A DNA stretch of 64,000 nucleotides from Isoetes taiwanensis (Eukaryota; Streptophyta; Lycopodiopsida; Isoetales; Isoetaceae): the NCBI GenBank assembly GCA_021234155.1, contig JAJEKV010000001.1, forward strand, positions 16,437,491-16,501,490, read 5' to 3'. The translations under genes and the position numbers were made by a program. A model generated the notes under the pieces. It saw only the letters and a program-made list of their open reading frames with translations, was not told where the DNA came from and did not search any database. This document shows, in pieces, positions 23,027 through 33,540 of the stretch. Within the stretch, counting starts at the first letter, position 1. Each line of letters begins with the position of its first letter.

Positions 23027-24600
23027 GGTGCCCACCTCAGCTGTAGGGCACTTGCCACGTGCCAATTCAGCCTGCCACTGTTGACCTGTCAGCCACCCAA
23101 GCATGCCAGCATGTCCTGCTTTCGAGATCAAACTCAAAATCGGTCTATTTTTTTATCAGAATTTCCAATTTCTTCAATTCCGAGCTCCCTACTCCAAATT
23201 GAGATCTGAAAATTTGCTACATGGGTCGGCCCATGCTTCCGAATCCATCCATGTAAAAAGCCCCATCAGATCTTCTCTAGTTTTGGACCCATTTCAAAAA
23301 GACAGTTTCTGTGGGGAATAGAAAGTCTTCAATTGCTCCCCCAATTCTCAAAATTGGCTAATAAAACTTCTTCTATAGATTAACATGGCAATTCCGAGCA
23401 TGAATCAATCAAAAGCCCCATCAAATTCAGCCTAATTTGGGCTTAATTAGATCCTCTGTTCTGCTGTTCTTCCCCAAATCCGAGACTGTCATAAACTAGG
23501 CTGAACAATCCCAAATAATATAGCTTTTAGGTTGATCTAGAGCAGCAAATAGACCATCCTAGGGCTTAAACAACAAATTTACCTACTCCAATGAAGCAAA
23601 ATTGATCAAAGAATCAACAAACCAACCGGGATTTACAATCTTGAAGTGCCCATTTTCTGATTTTCTGATATGGGCAGCCCCTAACCTATTTTGAACTCGA
23701 ATTTGGTGCTTCCTTCCTTGAATCCTGGCTGCTTCCTAGCTTTAAATCCTTCCCATGACTCCATTCTTGCCTCCCAACATCCCTGATACTCCCAAAATCC
23801 TTCAAAAGGATCCAATATTGTGGAGTGAAACCGACCTTTAAGTAGAAAGACTTTTAGGATCAAATTTCAGCAAGAAAGGTGAGAAAGCTTGGGGCTATTC
23901 CATGAATCATGCTTCAAGGCTCTCCACATCTATGATTTCAGCTCAAACCTCCTTCCAAACCGGCCTGTTTTCTTGTGATTTCAGCCCCACAAGACCATAA
24001 ACTCCATAAATGAATTCGGATATGCCAAATCCAAAATTTTCTTCTTGAGTAGCTTCCACAAAACGCCCATTCAAATTCCCCCCCCCTCCCCCCTCCCCCC
24101 CGAGATTGGCCAATGGGACTTACAAAAACCTCGTTAGATGGCGAAGAATGGCAAAACCAACCCCTTCTAAGCCAAAATCCGAGCACATATGAGGGGATAA
24201 TCATCTTGGGCACCTCCTTGAAGCTCCATCCCATGTTTTGCATGGCAAATTAGCTCCTCCATCACCCATTTTCACCAAAATCCTGCTGAAAATCTGTTGC
24301 AACAGCCCCTTTCTTGGCCGAAACTTCAAACCTCAATATCTTGAGCAAATCTTCGTCAAATCCATCAAGAGATGGTTCTCTGGATTGATTTGGAGATGGC
24401 GCTTCCAATGGTGGCTGCTGCAGCTCAAGATCATGCTTGGAATGAGCACGGATCGATGAAGAACGGGCTGCAGAAAATACAAAATCAGAGATGAAGGGCA
24501 TGAAGGGCTATGAAGGGCACGCCCTTCAAGCGCCCTTCAAGCGCCCTCCTCCTCCAAGCGCCCTATCACTTAGGGTTCGATGTGGTGGGTAGAGTCATAT
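23027..24600 (+). repeat. R1 LTR-like repeat, fullest copy
   Basis: It begins TGCCCACCTCAGCTG and contains CACTTGCCACGTG, several AAAAGCCCCATCA-type phrases and a terminal TTAGGGTTCGATGTGG. Matching parts occur at 170-800, 33539-35215 and 41060-42350. The length of 1.3-1.7 kb, the TG start and the lack of coding suggest a long LTR. A 37-bp piece of its end is duplicated at about 24600-24636. Confidence 0.6.
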
Positions 24601-25870
24601 CTATCACTTAGGGTTCGATGTGGTGGGTAGAGTCATACAACAATCCCAGAGAATCCCTAGCATGTGATCCTGAGAGAGAATGAATCAAAGAAGACCGACC
24701 AAAAGCATGCAAACATCAACCCGGAAACCAGAGGGGATTTCCACTCGACCTAAGGAAGGACATCAGGCAAACAGCCTATGCAACACAACAGGACTAGGAA
24801 AACCATATCCATAAAACCATACGCCAGGAAATGAAGAACATCGGACGCAAGCATCCACGCATCATACCAAGCTATGGCAGGCAAAAGAGAGACCAACGGC
24901 CTGGAGAGGGTTACAAGAACATCATGCAAGCACTCGCACATAGAACACCTCATGCCAAACCAAGAAGTCGGAGGGTGCTGAATGGGTATAAAATATAATC
25001 ATCCTCAGAACCACATCGGACCCTAATGGTCCCAAAAGGCTCCCCCAGGGGGGAGCCAATAGCCCAGAGGGGGTGGGACCATCCCCCACTGCTCGACATG
25101 CCAGGAAAGTAGCATCCAGACCTTAGGCAAGGAAGGAGAGGCTACAAGGCTCGGAGAGATTTTGGGGTTCGATGTGGTGGGTGGAGTCATAACCAGAACC
25201 CAAATATAACTAGCATGTGCCCCTGAGTTGACTAACAAATATACATGAAGCATCAGGATAGCGGCACACCTAACTCCGGAAACCAAAGGAAGGCACTCCA
25301 AACAGTCAAGGGAAGGACGTCAGACGCGGGAGCTAATCTACGCAACACACTCGACTGGGGTACCCACAAACCAAGAAATGCAAGCACAAGGACAGAGAGG
25401 AACGTCAGACGCCATACAGCTAATCCACGCAACACACCAAGTGCAAGCATCGACCGGGGGGTGGGAGAGGGAACCGACTCACGGGAAACTCGGGAGAGGG
25501 TTACAAGATATCAGCATATAACACGCACTCACCCCCCAAAAGGATCCATCACAACCCAAGAAATCAAGCCGAACTCGGACTCGACACCAAACCAAGACCA
25601 AACCAAGACTGACTGCTCAGGATGCTAGATGGGCCAAAGATGTAATCATACTCTAACCACATCGGACCCCAATGGTCCCAAACTTTCCCCCCGAACCGGG
25701 AGGTCAAAGGAAGTGGGACCTTCTCCCTTTGATTGCCAAGCCGCCAAACTATGGTCCAAAGGCGCCAATATACCCTTCCTCTCGAAGAGGGGAAGGGCGA
25801 ACATGTTAAGGTGACGGATGTCACCAAGCTAAAGACCTAAGGAACGCCACTTTGCCCCTCCTCCCTTAAG
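24600..25870 (+). repeat. R1-associated tandem units
   Basis: Two related blocks of about 0.55-0.6 kb (24600-25120 and 25150-25760) each run from GTGGAGTCAT-type sequence through AACTAGCATGTG to ACCACATCGGACCC. The same block occurs once at 800-1310. No gene was found. From 25870 to 26071 nothing is identifiable. Confidence 0.6.
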
Positions 25871-26484
25871 GAGAAGGGGCTAGAAATGTACCCCCCTTTT
25901 TTTTTTCCTTGCCCCCCTTAACCCCGATGCATGAAAGCCCTTGCCCTCTAATGCCATGCACGACACATGTACGGAAAATGAAAAGGACACAAGGCACAAG
26001 AGGAAGGTGCGGGGCTTCGTACCTCCAGCACCCCACCATATATTTTTCATTTTTTGTGGACTGAATAGACATTTTTTTTTTTTTGTGATCTGAATAGACA
26101 TTTTCTTTAAACTTGATATGGCAAATAAATGGTAAAAGAACTACCCGTAGATGATTCTAAACATGCGTACCAGGAGTGACTGGTAATACATCTAAAAATA
26201 TGGTCCAGTCTACACCATACAAAAAAAATAATAGGCACAAGCTCAATTACGTCTTATCTCTAGGATTTAATGGTGATTAGAAGGGAAAGTGCCCCCCTAA
26301 GTGACGAGAAATGAATTTACTAGGATTGGATTAGACGGCCGACGAAATTTATGACGAAGATTTAAGGTTCTGACCTAAACAGTATGGCAGACCCTCGAGC
26401 TGATAAAGGACTTTGCAGGTCACATAGGACCAAAAATATCTTCTAAGATTATGGCGGGTAACTGAATCATGGGTTTTAATTCAG

Positions 26485-26804
26485 ATGGCTGGACTGATAG
26501 CCATAGTTCTGAGGATGAGTTTAGATGTAGAGACGGAGAGGGAGCTTCTGTGGTGCAAAAATTCTGAAAAACTTGAGCAACTAAGTATGAATAGGAGAGG
26601 AGGCGGTCGGAGCTTTGACTCCAAAAGAAGTTTCGATGATAGCAGAGGTGGATACAATGCTAAAAGAGGCGGAGGTTTTCACCGAAACCCAGGTGGTTAC
26701 TTCAGGAACAACAATAACGAGCAATATGTTCCCGAGACACAACCAAATGAGGATGATATTGATTCCGAAAACGAAGATCTACAGGTAAAAACGAAGATCT
26801 ACTG
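26485..26804 (+). CDS. Exon 1 of ORF1: RGG-rich nucleic-acid-binding start (in terminal repeat)
   Basis: The frame encodes an acidic start, then MNRRGGGRSFDSKRSF, DDSRGGYNAKRGGG and RNPGGYFRNNNNEQ, an RGG/GY-rich low-complexity segment of the kind that binds RNA, then an acidic tail. It can be joined to ORF1 by splicing from GT at 26805 to the AG at 27732-27733: both sides are in phase 2, giving a continuous frame. In the 3' repeat the same exon starts at an ATG at 32306. In this 5' copy a 5-bp deletion breaks that start, but the ATG at 26485 lies in the right frame and restores it. The splicing is inferred from sequence only. Confidence 0.6.
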
Positions 26805-27733
26805 GTAAAATGAATTACCAAGAAAATGCATAAAGGAGCAGTCTATAAGCTGGACGGATTTGCTATCATATATTTGTTCTAATCTATACGTTGATTATTT
26901 TACTATCATACATCGGAATTATTTTGACTGTACATTTTTAGTAGATAGTCTGATATCAAGAGCAAAGGGTACATTAGGTGAAGGGCGAAGAGCCAAGAAT
27001 CACCTAATGTACCTTTTGGCCCTTGGGTCGTTACCGAGTCTATCGCTAACGTTCTCATGATTGGCTGCAGGTACGTGGTGATTCTTCTCCTAATGTATCA
27101 TCTTTGCTGTTATGGTGTTCTACTGGTCGAAACGGATGTACTGGTCTATATTTACTACACTGTGTAGTAGCGGATTTAGCAGTAATAAAAAATTCATAGT
27201 TTGGGCAAACTTGTGAACAGCCCAATGACAAAAGTATAAGGTTGACGGGTAAGATTAATTTTACTCCTTGTTAAACATTGAACACGTTGAAATAACAATC
27301 AAATGTGGAGCATTTTTTATAAGTAAAGTTCACACATAATACAGGTACGTTTTGCTGTGCATTTTAGGATGTTTTAATGGCAAACACGTTAAACCTTATT
27401 TTATAAGAATAACGTGCATTATGGAATGACTGTCCTAATGATCTGAACATCCCATGGAGTGGAAAAAGTTTTTGTTTTCAAAAAAATGATGATTGAGTCG
27501 GTAGATTCAAAAAAGAGTGTCAATAGTTTCTGAACTTGTTATCCATAGATTGTTGTACCAGACTCAAATCTATCTAGATCTTTGGATGGAATGATAAAAC
27601 TATGGAGGGATTGACCAAAGTAGTATGATGTGCTAGTAGGATTGTTGTCCAGACTAGTTATGTCCGGGTTTTTTTTAGACACTTCATTTCTCTAGTTTAA
27701 CTGGAGTTGCATCGTATCTATTGGCAATAACAG
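26805..27733 (+). other. Proposed intron spanning the terminal-repeat boundary
   Basis: The donor ACTG|GTAAAATG lies in the repeat and the acceptor GGCAATAACAG|GAATGG lies 57 bp beyond the repeat end, in unique sequence. The flanking frames are phase-compatible. An alternative donor at 26785 (CTACAG|GTAAAAA) has a better consensus but is phase 0, so it would break the frame. Confidence 0.5.
26969..27012 (+). other. 13-bp inverted repeat within the terminal repeat
   Basis: GTACATTAGGTGA (26969-26981) is the perfect reverse complement of TCACCTAATGTAC (27000-27012), with an 18-nt loop. The 3' repeat has lost the loop and part of one arm. It lies inside the proposed intron. Confidence 0.75.
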
Positions 27734-29252
27734 GAATGGACTATTGAATGGTATGTTACACTCACAAAATGGTATAACTCAGGAGGAGGCACAAGCGGAC
27801 AATATTGAGTTTGTACCTCCAGTATGGAATAGAGACCTTGGACCGATTGGCTATGCTACAAGCAGGATTACATGTCCAAGCTATGCCGTACAGACGGTAT
27901 TATGTTGCATCAAAAACCACCAGGTACACATACAGTTACTCGAAAAGGAGGCGGCCAGGAAGCCGGAGGAATTATCTGCTATTTCACATTTAGGTTTTAA
28001 TGAATGGTTGGAGTTAGTTCCCAGGCTTAATAGGCTTGGTGAGGATGGGGACGAGATCAGCAAGCTCATTGAGGATATATATGATAGCCTACCTACTAAA
28101 GTATATCACTGCACTATGGAAGAGGATAAGACCAAAAATCAATTCTTCAAAGGGGTGCTAGCTTTGGAAAAAGCCAATAAGATTAAAAAATCCAGCCTTA
28201 GTGATGTGATTATTCAAAAAACAGACACTTGTACTGATCAGGATGATGAAGATGACCCCTTTGGGGAATCGCTCCTGTCCGAACAAGATAAAATTGACAT
28301 CGGTAAAAAAGGAGCCAGCAGTGGTAATGGGGAGGATGATAAAGACTTCAGCTTCACTTTACACAACTGTCACCTTTTTCCCATTATTTCAGAAAGACTT
28401 GTTGAAAGCCACGCCATATTCTGTAATCAAGGGATCTGGAGAACAAAGAACTTTGGAGCCTTAGCCCCCATTAGCCGGGCCTCATGGATCATGCTCGGGG
28501 GGATTACACCCGAACAAGAAAAAATGGCTAAAATAGCAGCAAAAAAGATGGAAAAGATAGTGTACAAGGAAAAGTTTAAACTGAGAATTGATCATCGGTT
28601 CTTTGATAAGAAATGTAACAAGGATACGTCCATATATGTAAGGCAAAAAGGACATATGGCATATTCTACAATTACAAGGGATCCCTTCTACATCAAAAGA
28701 GTTTGGCGAAGCATGTGCCCATATTTCAAGTGCGTATGTGAACCCAGGGTGAAGGGTAATGCTTGTAAGGACAACATGACTTGGATTGACCATGCTATCT
28801 GGTACATGTTTAATAACCTAGACCACATTTTCCCTGATATGTCAGTTGTGGCGCAAATGGTCTCAATGAGGAAGTTTATGAAGACTACTCTAAGGGACAG
28901 CATAATCGCATACATTTCGTATTTGGAAGTAAGAAATACACTTATTACCATGACAATGATGCTGGCCACAGATCCATGGGCAGACCTAAAAATTGGCTTC
29001 CCTGTGTGTAAAATGGCAACTATATGCGAGAAAAGCATAAAACCAAAATCATTCATGAAAGATATGGAGGCTGGTTCCAGTAATGTAGCGGAAAGAAAGT
29101 CAAAACAGTTTAAACCCAGAACACCGTCGTATGGTACAGTTGCAGGTTATGCTCCACCGCGTATCACGGTGTTACCTGGACAAAGTGGCTCTAGTATGGC
29201 TGATAACTCCAACATTGAGCAGATTGGTACTCCAAGTGCCATGGGTGGCTGA
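27734..29252 (+). CDS. ORF1 of the Penelope-like candidate, Gag-like
   Basis: About 505 codons are open from the proposed acceptor at 27734 to a TGA at 29250-29252. No ATG lies near the 5' edge except the one at 27753, which fits an internal exon rather than an independent start. The protein has a helical N-terminal half (LLEKEAARKPEELSAISHLG), a central acidic stretch (TDQDDEDDPFGE), and a C-terminal half with scattered Cys/His (MCPYFKCVCEPRVKGNAC) followed by a Ser/Pro-rich tail. I recognise no database family. With the RGG exon it could serve as the RNA-packaging partner of ORF2, which is inference. ORF2 begins 369 bp downstream. Confidence 0.7.
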
Positions 29253-29620
29253 GTCTCAAAGCAAAGACAAGAGTCAAATGTCAGAGATGGGGATGGTGTC
29301 GTCCAACAGCTTAAATATGACAAATAGATATTGGTACTGTCAATTACAATAACTTTTTCCTTAAGAAATCTTATCACTCTTTAATGACATTTTGTATAAT
29401 GACTTGAGTCGTTGTATGAATCATACGATAGAATATTTTGAATGGTCTTTCTAAGTTATGAAAGTACCTATTGACAAGTGAAGCTGACATGCCATTGTCC
29501 ATGTCATGCTATTACATACTGCTACTCCAGTTTTGAAATTTAAAAAAAAAGGAGTATAGACATGTACAAGTTGACCATGACACCAATCAGATATTACGAT
29601 ATTTATATCTAAATAAGGTA
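29253..29620 (+). other. Inter-ORF region, possible intron
   Basis: An AT-rich 370-bp gap. A good acceptor, TTGTTTATATACAG at 29625-29638, opens directly into the ORF2 frame. I tested several GT sites near the end of ORF1 and found no strong donor in matching phase, so ORF2 may be separately translated. Confidence 0.4.
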
Positions 29621-31705
29621 ATGTTTGTTTATATACAGATTGCTAGGGTAATTACCAAGGATTGCCAAGGCAGGTTTCATCTGCTGGAGAATAAACAAAA
29701 GAGCAAACGAAAAGTAGTACATTGTTTCTTTCTGTCCAAAGTAATGGACAAAATATGCATTCCAAAAATAATACACAGACATATGACTAAATGCCTAGGG
29801 GAAATAGGTGAGCAGATTATGAATCTGACCATGTTCTCATGGAGATACACTGAAAGTTTGAAAGAAATATGCTACAAACCATATTATATTTTTGCACAAG
29901 ATGTGGAGGCAATATGCCCATGCAGTAACCCAAGTCTAAAAGAGTTTATAGATCCCAAGATTGGGCACATCAGAACTACGGATCTCAAAATTGTTAAATG
30001 CAAAAGTCTTAGAAACCTTTTTAGTAAAGGACTTGGGCATATACCAGACAAACCATTAATATGGAGAGACCTAAAAGCAGAACTGAGAAAGGTATGCAAC
30101 TCTATCTTTGAGTGGCACAAATACCAGTTCTCTGATATAAGTGAAAGTGACAAGATTGAAGTGATTAATGGGATACTTGAGCAAGCGGGCTCTGAAATAA
30201 AAGATGCATGTGACACAAGTATGGCTATAAGATTCCCACTAAATGACCCCGTTGTCATAAAGAATATCGAATGGCTGACAAAGAACCTTTACATATCCGG
30301 GGTTAATAAGGCATCCAATAACCCATCCTTTATATGCCCATATCACATAAAAGACATGGCCTTTAAAAGGCTTGGCAGTGAGGATTTTATGCCTTTGGGT
30401 AGTGAAAAGGAGAACCTATTAAAGGACCTCAATAAGGTAATAGAAGAGTATATTAAAGGCATTCCGGAAGAGCCCGGTAAATTACCATATCTGTTAGGCT
30501 TATTCAAGGCCCACAAATCTGAATATAGATGGATTACTAATGCCCATGGCACTGTGTATACAGAATTGGCAGAGATCATCACAGTTGTACTTAATGAGAT
30601 ACTGAACTTATGGCCCGAAATATCAAAAGATATATGTGCTAATATCAGCACTTTTGTGGGTAGTAAATTAAATGTCAACTGGATTGTTAATTCAATATAT
30701 GATGTGACAGTCAACTTATCCACAAGGATTGAGGAGGTGTTTGTAGCAGACATCACTAAATGTTATGAGAGCATATCCTTGCTTGGGGACCATGGTATCT
30801 GCAGTACCAGTGAAATGGTAATCAATGCTGCCTGGAACTATATGAAGAACAAAAATAAGAATTATGAGCTATGGATAAAACATTCCAGCGGAGGTAAGGT
30901 GACAACTAAATGGTTTAAAACAGCCCCAAAGGGAAAATGCTGGTCTATGATGAGCAAGAAAAGGTTTACTATGATAAATAACTGGCTGTTAGAAAATTGC
31001 TATGTCCAAATGGGGAAAGGGATATGGCAGCAAATCATGGGTATACCAATGGGATTTGCATGCAGTCCTAATTGGTGCAATATATACCTTGCATGGTTTG
31101 AATTGGAATTCATCAGAAACTTAGCAAGGCAAGGAAGTTTTGATGAGATTAAGAAATTTAAGCATGTGTTCCGTTATATGGACGATCTCCTCGCCATCAA
31201 TTGTCCTAACATTAAGAGATTCCTTAGTAAGGATGGGCTGGAGAACGGGCAACGAGTACAAATATATGACCTTAACATTTTGGACATTAAGGAAGAAACT
31301 GGATACACGGAATTTGCTCCAGGAATACAATTTGGTAACCAAGCAAACTTCCTTAATATGACAATACGGGTTTATGACAGAGCATTAGGCTTATTTCAAA
31401 CAGTAAAATATGATAAAAAGATGGCATTACCTTTTGACTCTATTAGATTTGTACATGCACATAGCTGCAGGCCATACTTCCAGGCTAGGAATGTGGTCAT
31501 ATCACAGATTATGCCATGTCTATATGTAAACACTAACCCAAGTAAAGCTGCAAAGGATATTATGGACCTAATTCAACAGTTTGTGTCCAATGGATTTGAT
31601 GAAGGAGGGATGAAGAGAAGAATTATTAAATATATCAAAGCCAGCGATTTCCCTGGGATTAAATTTGACGTCAATACCGTAATGCAAATGATCAAGGAAT
31701 ACTAG
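29621..31705 (+). CDS. ORF2 of the Penelope-like candidate: reverse transcriptase
   Basis: A 694-codon frame with no lesion. Landmarks by residue: a CPC pair and GHI (99-117); LLGLFKAHK (292-299), like the K-x-H-K block that precedes RT1 in Penelope-like enzymes; DITKCYESI (377-385), first catalytic Asp; GIPMGFACSP (474-483); YMDD (519-522), catalytic pair; NFLNMTI shortly after; then SCRPYFQARNVVISQ, the thumb-like region. About 170 residues follow YMDD, leaving no room for a GIY-YIG domain, and none is visible at the N-terminus. It probably synthesises cDNA on its own RNA, perhaps priming at DNA ends as proposed for EN-minus PLEs. The first codon is TTG-independent ATG at 29621, but translation might begin elsewhere if ORF2 is spliced. 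Confidence 0.75.
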   Translation: MFVYIQIARVITKDCQGRFHLLENKQKSKRKVVHCFFLSKVMDKICIPKIIHRHMTKCLGEIGEQIMNLTMFSWRYTESLKEICYKPYYIFAQDVEAICPCSNPSLKEFIDPKIGHIRTTDLKIVKCKSLRNLFSKGLGHIPDKPLIWRDLKAELRKVCNSIFEWHKYQFSDISESDKIEVINGILEQAGSEIKDACDTSMAIRFPLNDPVVIKNIEWLTKNLYISGVNKASNNPSFICPYHIKDMAFKRLGSEDFMPLGSEKENLLKDLNKVIEEYIKGIPEEPGKLPYLLGLFKAHKSEYRWITNAHGTVYTELAEIITVVLNEILNLWPEISKDICANISTFVGSKLNVNWIVNSIYDVTVNLSTRIEEVFVADITKCYESISLLGDHGICSTSEMVINAAWNYMKNKNKNYELWIKHSSGGKVTTKWFKTAPKGKCWSMMSKKRFTMINNWLLENCYVQMGKGIWQQIMGIPMGFACSPNWCNIYLAWFELEFIRNLARQGSFDEIKKFKHVFRYMDDLLAINCPNIKRFLSKDGLENGQRVQIYDLNILDIKEETGYTEFAPGIQFGNQANFLNMTIRVYDRALGLFQTVKYDKKMALPFDSIRFVHAHSCRPYFQARNVVISQIMPCLYVNTNPSKAAKDIMDLIQQFVSNGFDEGGMKRRIIKYIKASDFPGIKFDVNTVMQMIKEY

Positions 31706-31788
31706 AAGGTACGCCTAAAATGGTACTTAATATTTGAAAAGGATTTAGTGTTATAATAATACATGAAGCTGTATGGAGCAAACTATAG

Positions 31789-31896
31789 GGTTGTAAAAGA
31801 CCCCTACTGTAACAAGTAGGGGTCTGCTCACCCTATTAGTTACAGTATTAAATGATCTCATTCTATTTGAGTAAAAACAGGGGTCCTTTATAACCT
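31789..31896 (+). other. Strong RNA hairpins in the element's 3' leader
   Basis: AGACCCCTACT (31798-31808) pairs perfectly with AGTAGGGGTCT (31815-31825) around a 6-nt loop. A competing longer pairing links AGGGTTGTAAAAGACCCC (from 31788) with GGGGTCCTTTATAACC (from 31880). This segment lies between the ORF2 stop and the 3' repeat. Confidence 0.7.
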
Positions 31897-31913
31897 TACG
31901 GCAGGAGGTAGGG

Positions 31914-33500
31914 TTTTTTTTGTGATCTGAATAGACATTTTCTTTAAACTTGATATGGCAAATAAATGGTAAAAGAACTACCCATAGATGATTCTAAACA
32001 TGCGTACCAGGAGTGACTGGTAATACATCTAAAAATATGGTCCAGTCTACACCATACAAAAAAAATAATAGGCACAAGCTCAATTACGTCTTATCTCTAG
32101 GATTTAATGGTGATTAGAAGGGAAAGTGCCCCCCTAAGTGACGAGAAATGAATTTACTAGGATTGGATTAGACAGCCGACGAAATTTATGACGAAGATTT
32201 AAGGTTCTGACCTAAACAGTATGGCAGACCCTCGAGCTGATAAAGGACTTTGCAGGTCACATAGGACCAAAAATATCTTCTAAGATTATGGCGGGTAACT
32301 GAATCATGGGTTTTAATTCAGATGGCTGGACTAATAGCCATAGTTCTGAGGATGAGTTTACACCAGATGTAGAGACGGAGAGGGAGCTTCTGTGGTGCAA
32401 AAATTCTGAAAAACTTGAGCAACTAAGTATGAATAGGAGAGGAGGCGGTCGGAGCTTTGACTCCAAAAGAAGTTTCGATGATAGCAGAGGTGGATACAAT
32501 GCTAAAAGAGGCGGAGGTTTTAACCGAAACCCAGGTGGTTACTTCAGGAACAACAATAACGAGCAATATGTTCTCGAGACACAACCAAATGAGGATGATA
32601 TTGATTCCGAAAACGAAGATCTACAGGTAAAAACGAAGATCTACTGGTAAAATGAATTACCAAGAAAATGCATAAAGGAGCAGTCTATAAGCTGGACGGA
32701 TTTGCTATCATATATTTGTTCTAATCTATACGTTGATTATTTTACTATCATACGTCGGAATTATTTTGACTGTACATTTTTAGTAGATAGTCTGATATCA
32801 AGAGCAAAGGGTACATTAGGTGAAGGTAATGTACCTTTTGGCCCTTGGGTCGTTACCGAGTCTATCGCTAACGTTCTCATGATTGGCTGCAGGTACGTGG
32901 TGATTCTTCTCCTAATGTATCATCTTTGCTGTTATGGTGTTCTACTGGTCGAAACGGATGTACTGGTCTATATTTACTACACTGTGTAGTAGCGGATTTA
33001 GCAGTAATAAAAAATTCATAGTTTGGGCAAACTTGTGAACAGCCCAATGACAAAAGTATAAGGTTGACGGGTAAGATTAATTTTACTCCTTGTTAAACAT
33101 TGAACACGTTGAAATAACAATCAAATGTGGAGCATTTTTTATAAGTAAAGTTCACACATAATACAGGTACGTTTATCTCCAGTTTTGCTGTGCATTTTAG
33201 GATGTTTTAATGGCAAACACGTTAAACCTTATTTTATAAGAATAACGTGCATTATGGAATGAATGTCCTAATGATTTGAACATCCCATGGAGTGGAAAAA
33301 GTTTTTGTTTTAAAAAAAAATGATGATTGAGTCGGTAGATTCAAAAAAGAGTGTCAATAGTTTCTGAATCTGTTATGCATAGATTGTTGTACCAGACTCG
33401 GATCTATCTAGATCTTTGGATGGAATGATAAAACTATGGAGGGATTGACCAAAGTAGTATGATGTGCTAGTAGGATTGTTGTCCAGACTAGTTATGTCCG

Positions 33501-33538
<38 letters not shown>
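31914..33538 (+). repeat. 3' terminal repeat of the Penelope-like candidate
   Basis: Matches 26072-27676 and ends in a run of about 36 T. It keeps the unbroken version of exon 1, with an ATG at 32306 and a donor at 32647. Confidence 0.9.
32306..32650 (+). CDS. Second copy of RGG-rich exon 1 (3' terminal repeat)
   Basis: Encodes the same RGG/GY-rich segment as 26485-26804 with the original N-terminus MGFNSDGWTNSHSSEDEF. There is no ORF1 downstream, so unless another element copy follows this exon has nothing to splice to. Read straight through, it ends at a TAA at 32648-32650 just after the donor site. It shows what the 5' copy looked like before its 5-bp deletion. Confidence 0.55.
   Translation: MGFNSDGWTNSHSSEDEFTPDVETERELLWCKNSEKLEQLSMNRRGGGRSFDSKRSFDDSRGGYNAKRGGGFNRNPGGYFRNNNNEQYVLETQPNEDDIDSENEDLQVKTKIYW

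Positions 33539-33540
<2 letters not shown>

Larger units (their letters stand above)
26072..27676 (+). repeat. 5' terminal repeat of the Penelope-like candidate
   Basis: Runs from a T-tract followed by GTGATCTGAATAGACA to ...TTATGTCCGGG and another T-tract. Compared with 31914-33538 it has a 5-bp deletion near 26517, an extra 20-nt hairpin segment near 26985 and lacks 11 bp near 27349. An imperfect duplicate of its first 25 bases precedes it at 26053-26080. Confidence 0.9.
26072..33538 (+). mobile_element. Penelope-like retroelement candidate with 1.6-kb terminal repeats
   Basis: Direct repeats at 26072-27676 and 31914-33538 differ by roughly a dozen substitutions and a few indels. Between them lie a Gag-like ORF1 and an RT-bearing ORF2, both fully open. 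ORF2 shows no RNase H, integrase, tyrosine recombinase or GIY-YIG nuclease. The RT has an HK-containing motif before the first RT block, DITKCYESI, GIPMGFACSP and YMDD, a pattern closer to Penelope-like elements than to LTR or L1-type enzymes. Both repeats are edged by T-runs; no target-site duplication could be defined. The repeats would then be PLE-style pLTRs, left by head-to-tail arrangement. The lack of a nuclease matches EN-minus PLEs. Confidence 0.65.

Noticed and set aside
26072..33538. Ordinary LTR retrotransposon or DIRS element
   Set aside because: No integrase, RNase H, protease or tyrosine recombinase, no TG/CA ends and no PBS after the 5' repeat; the RT pattern fits Penelope-like enzymes better.
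26072..33538. Hammerhead ribozyme in the terminal repeats
   Set aside because: I looked for CTGANGA followed by GAA on both strands and found no convincing core.
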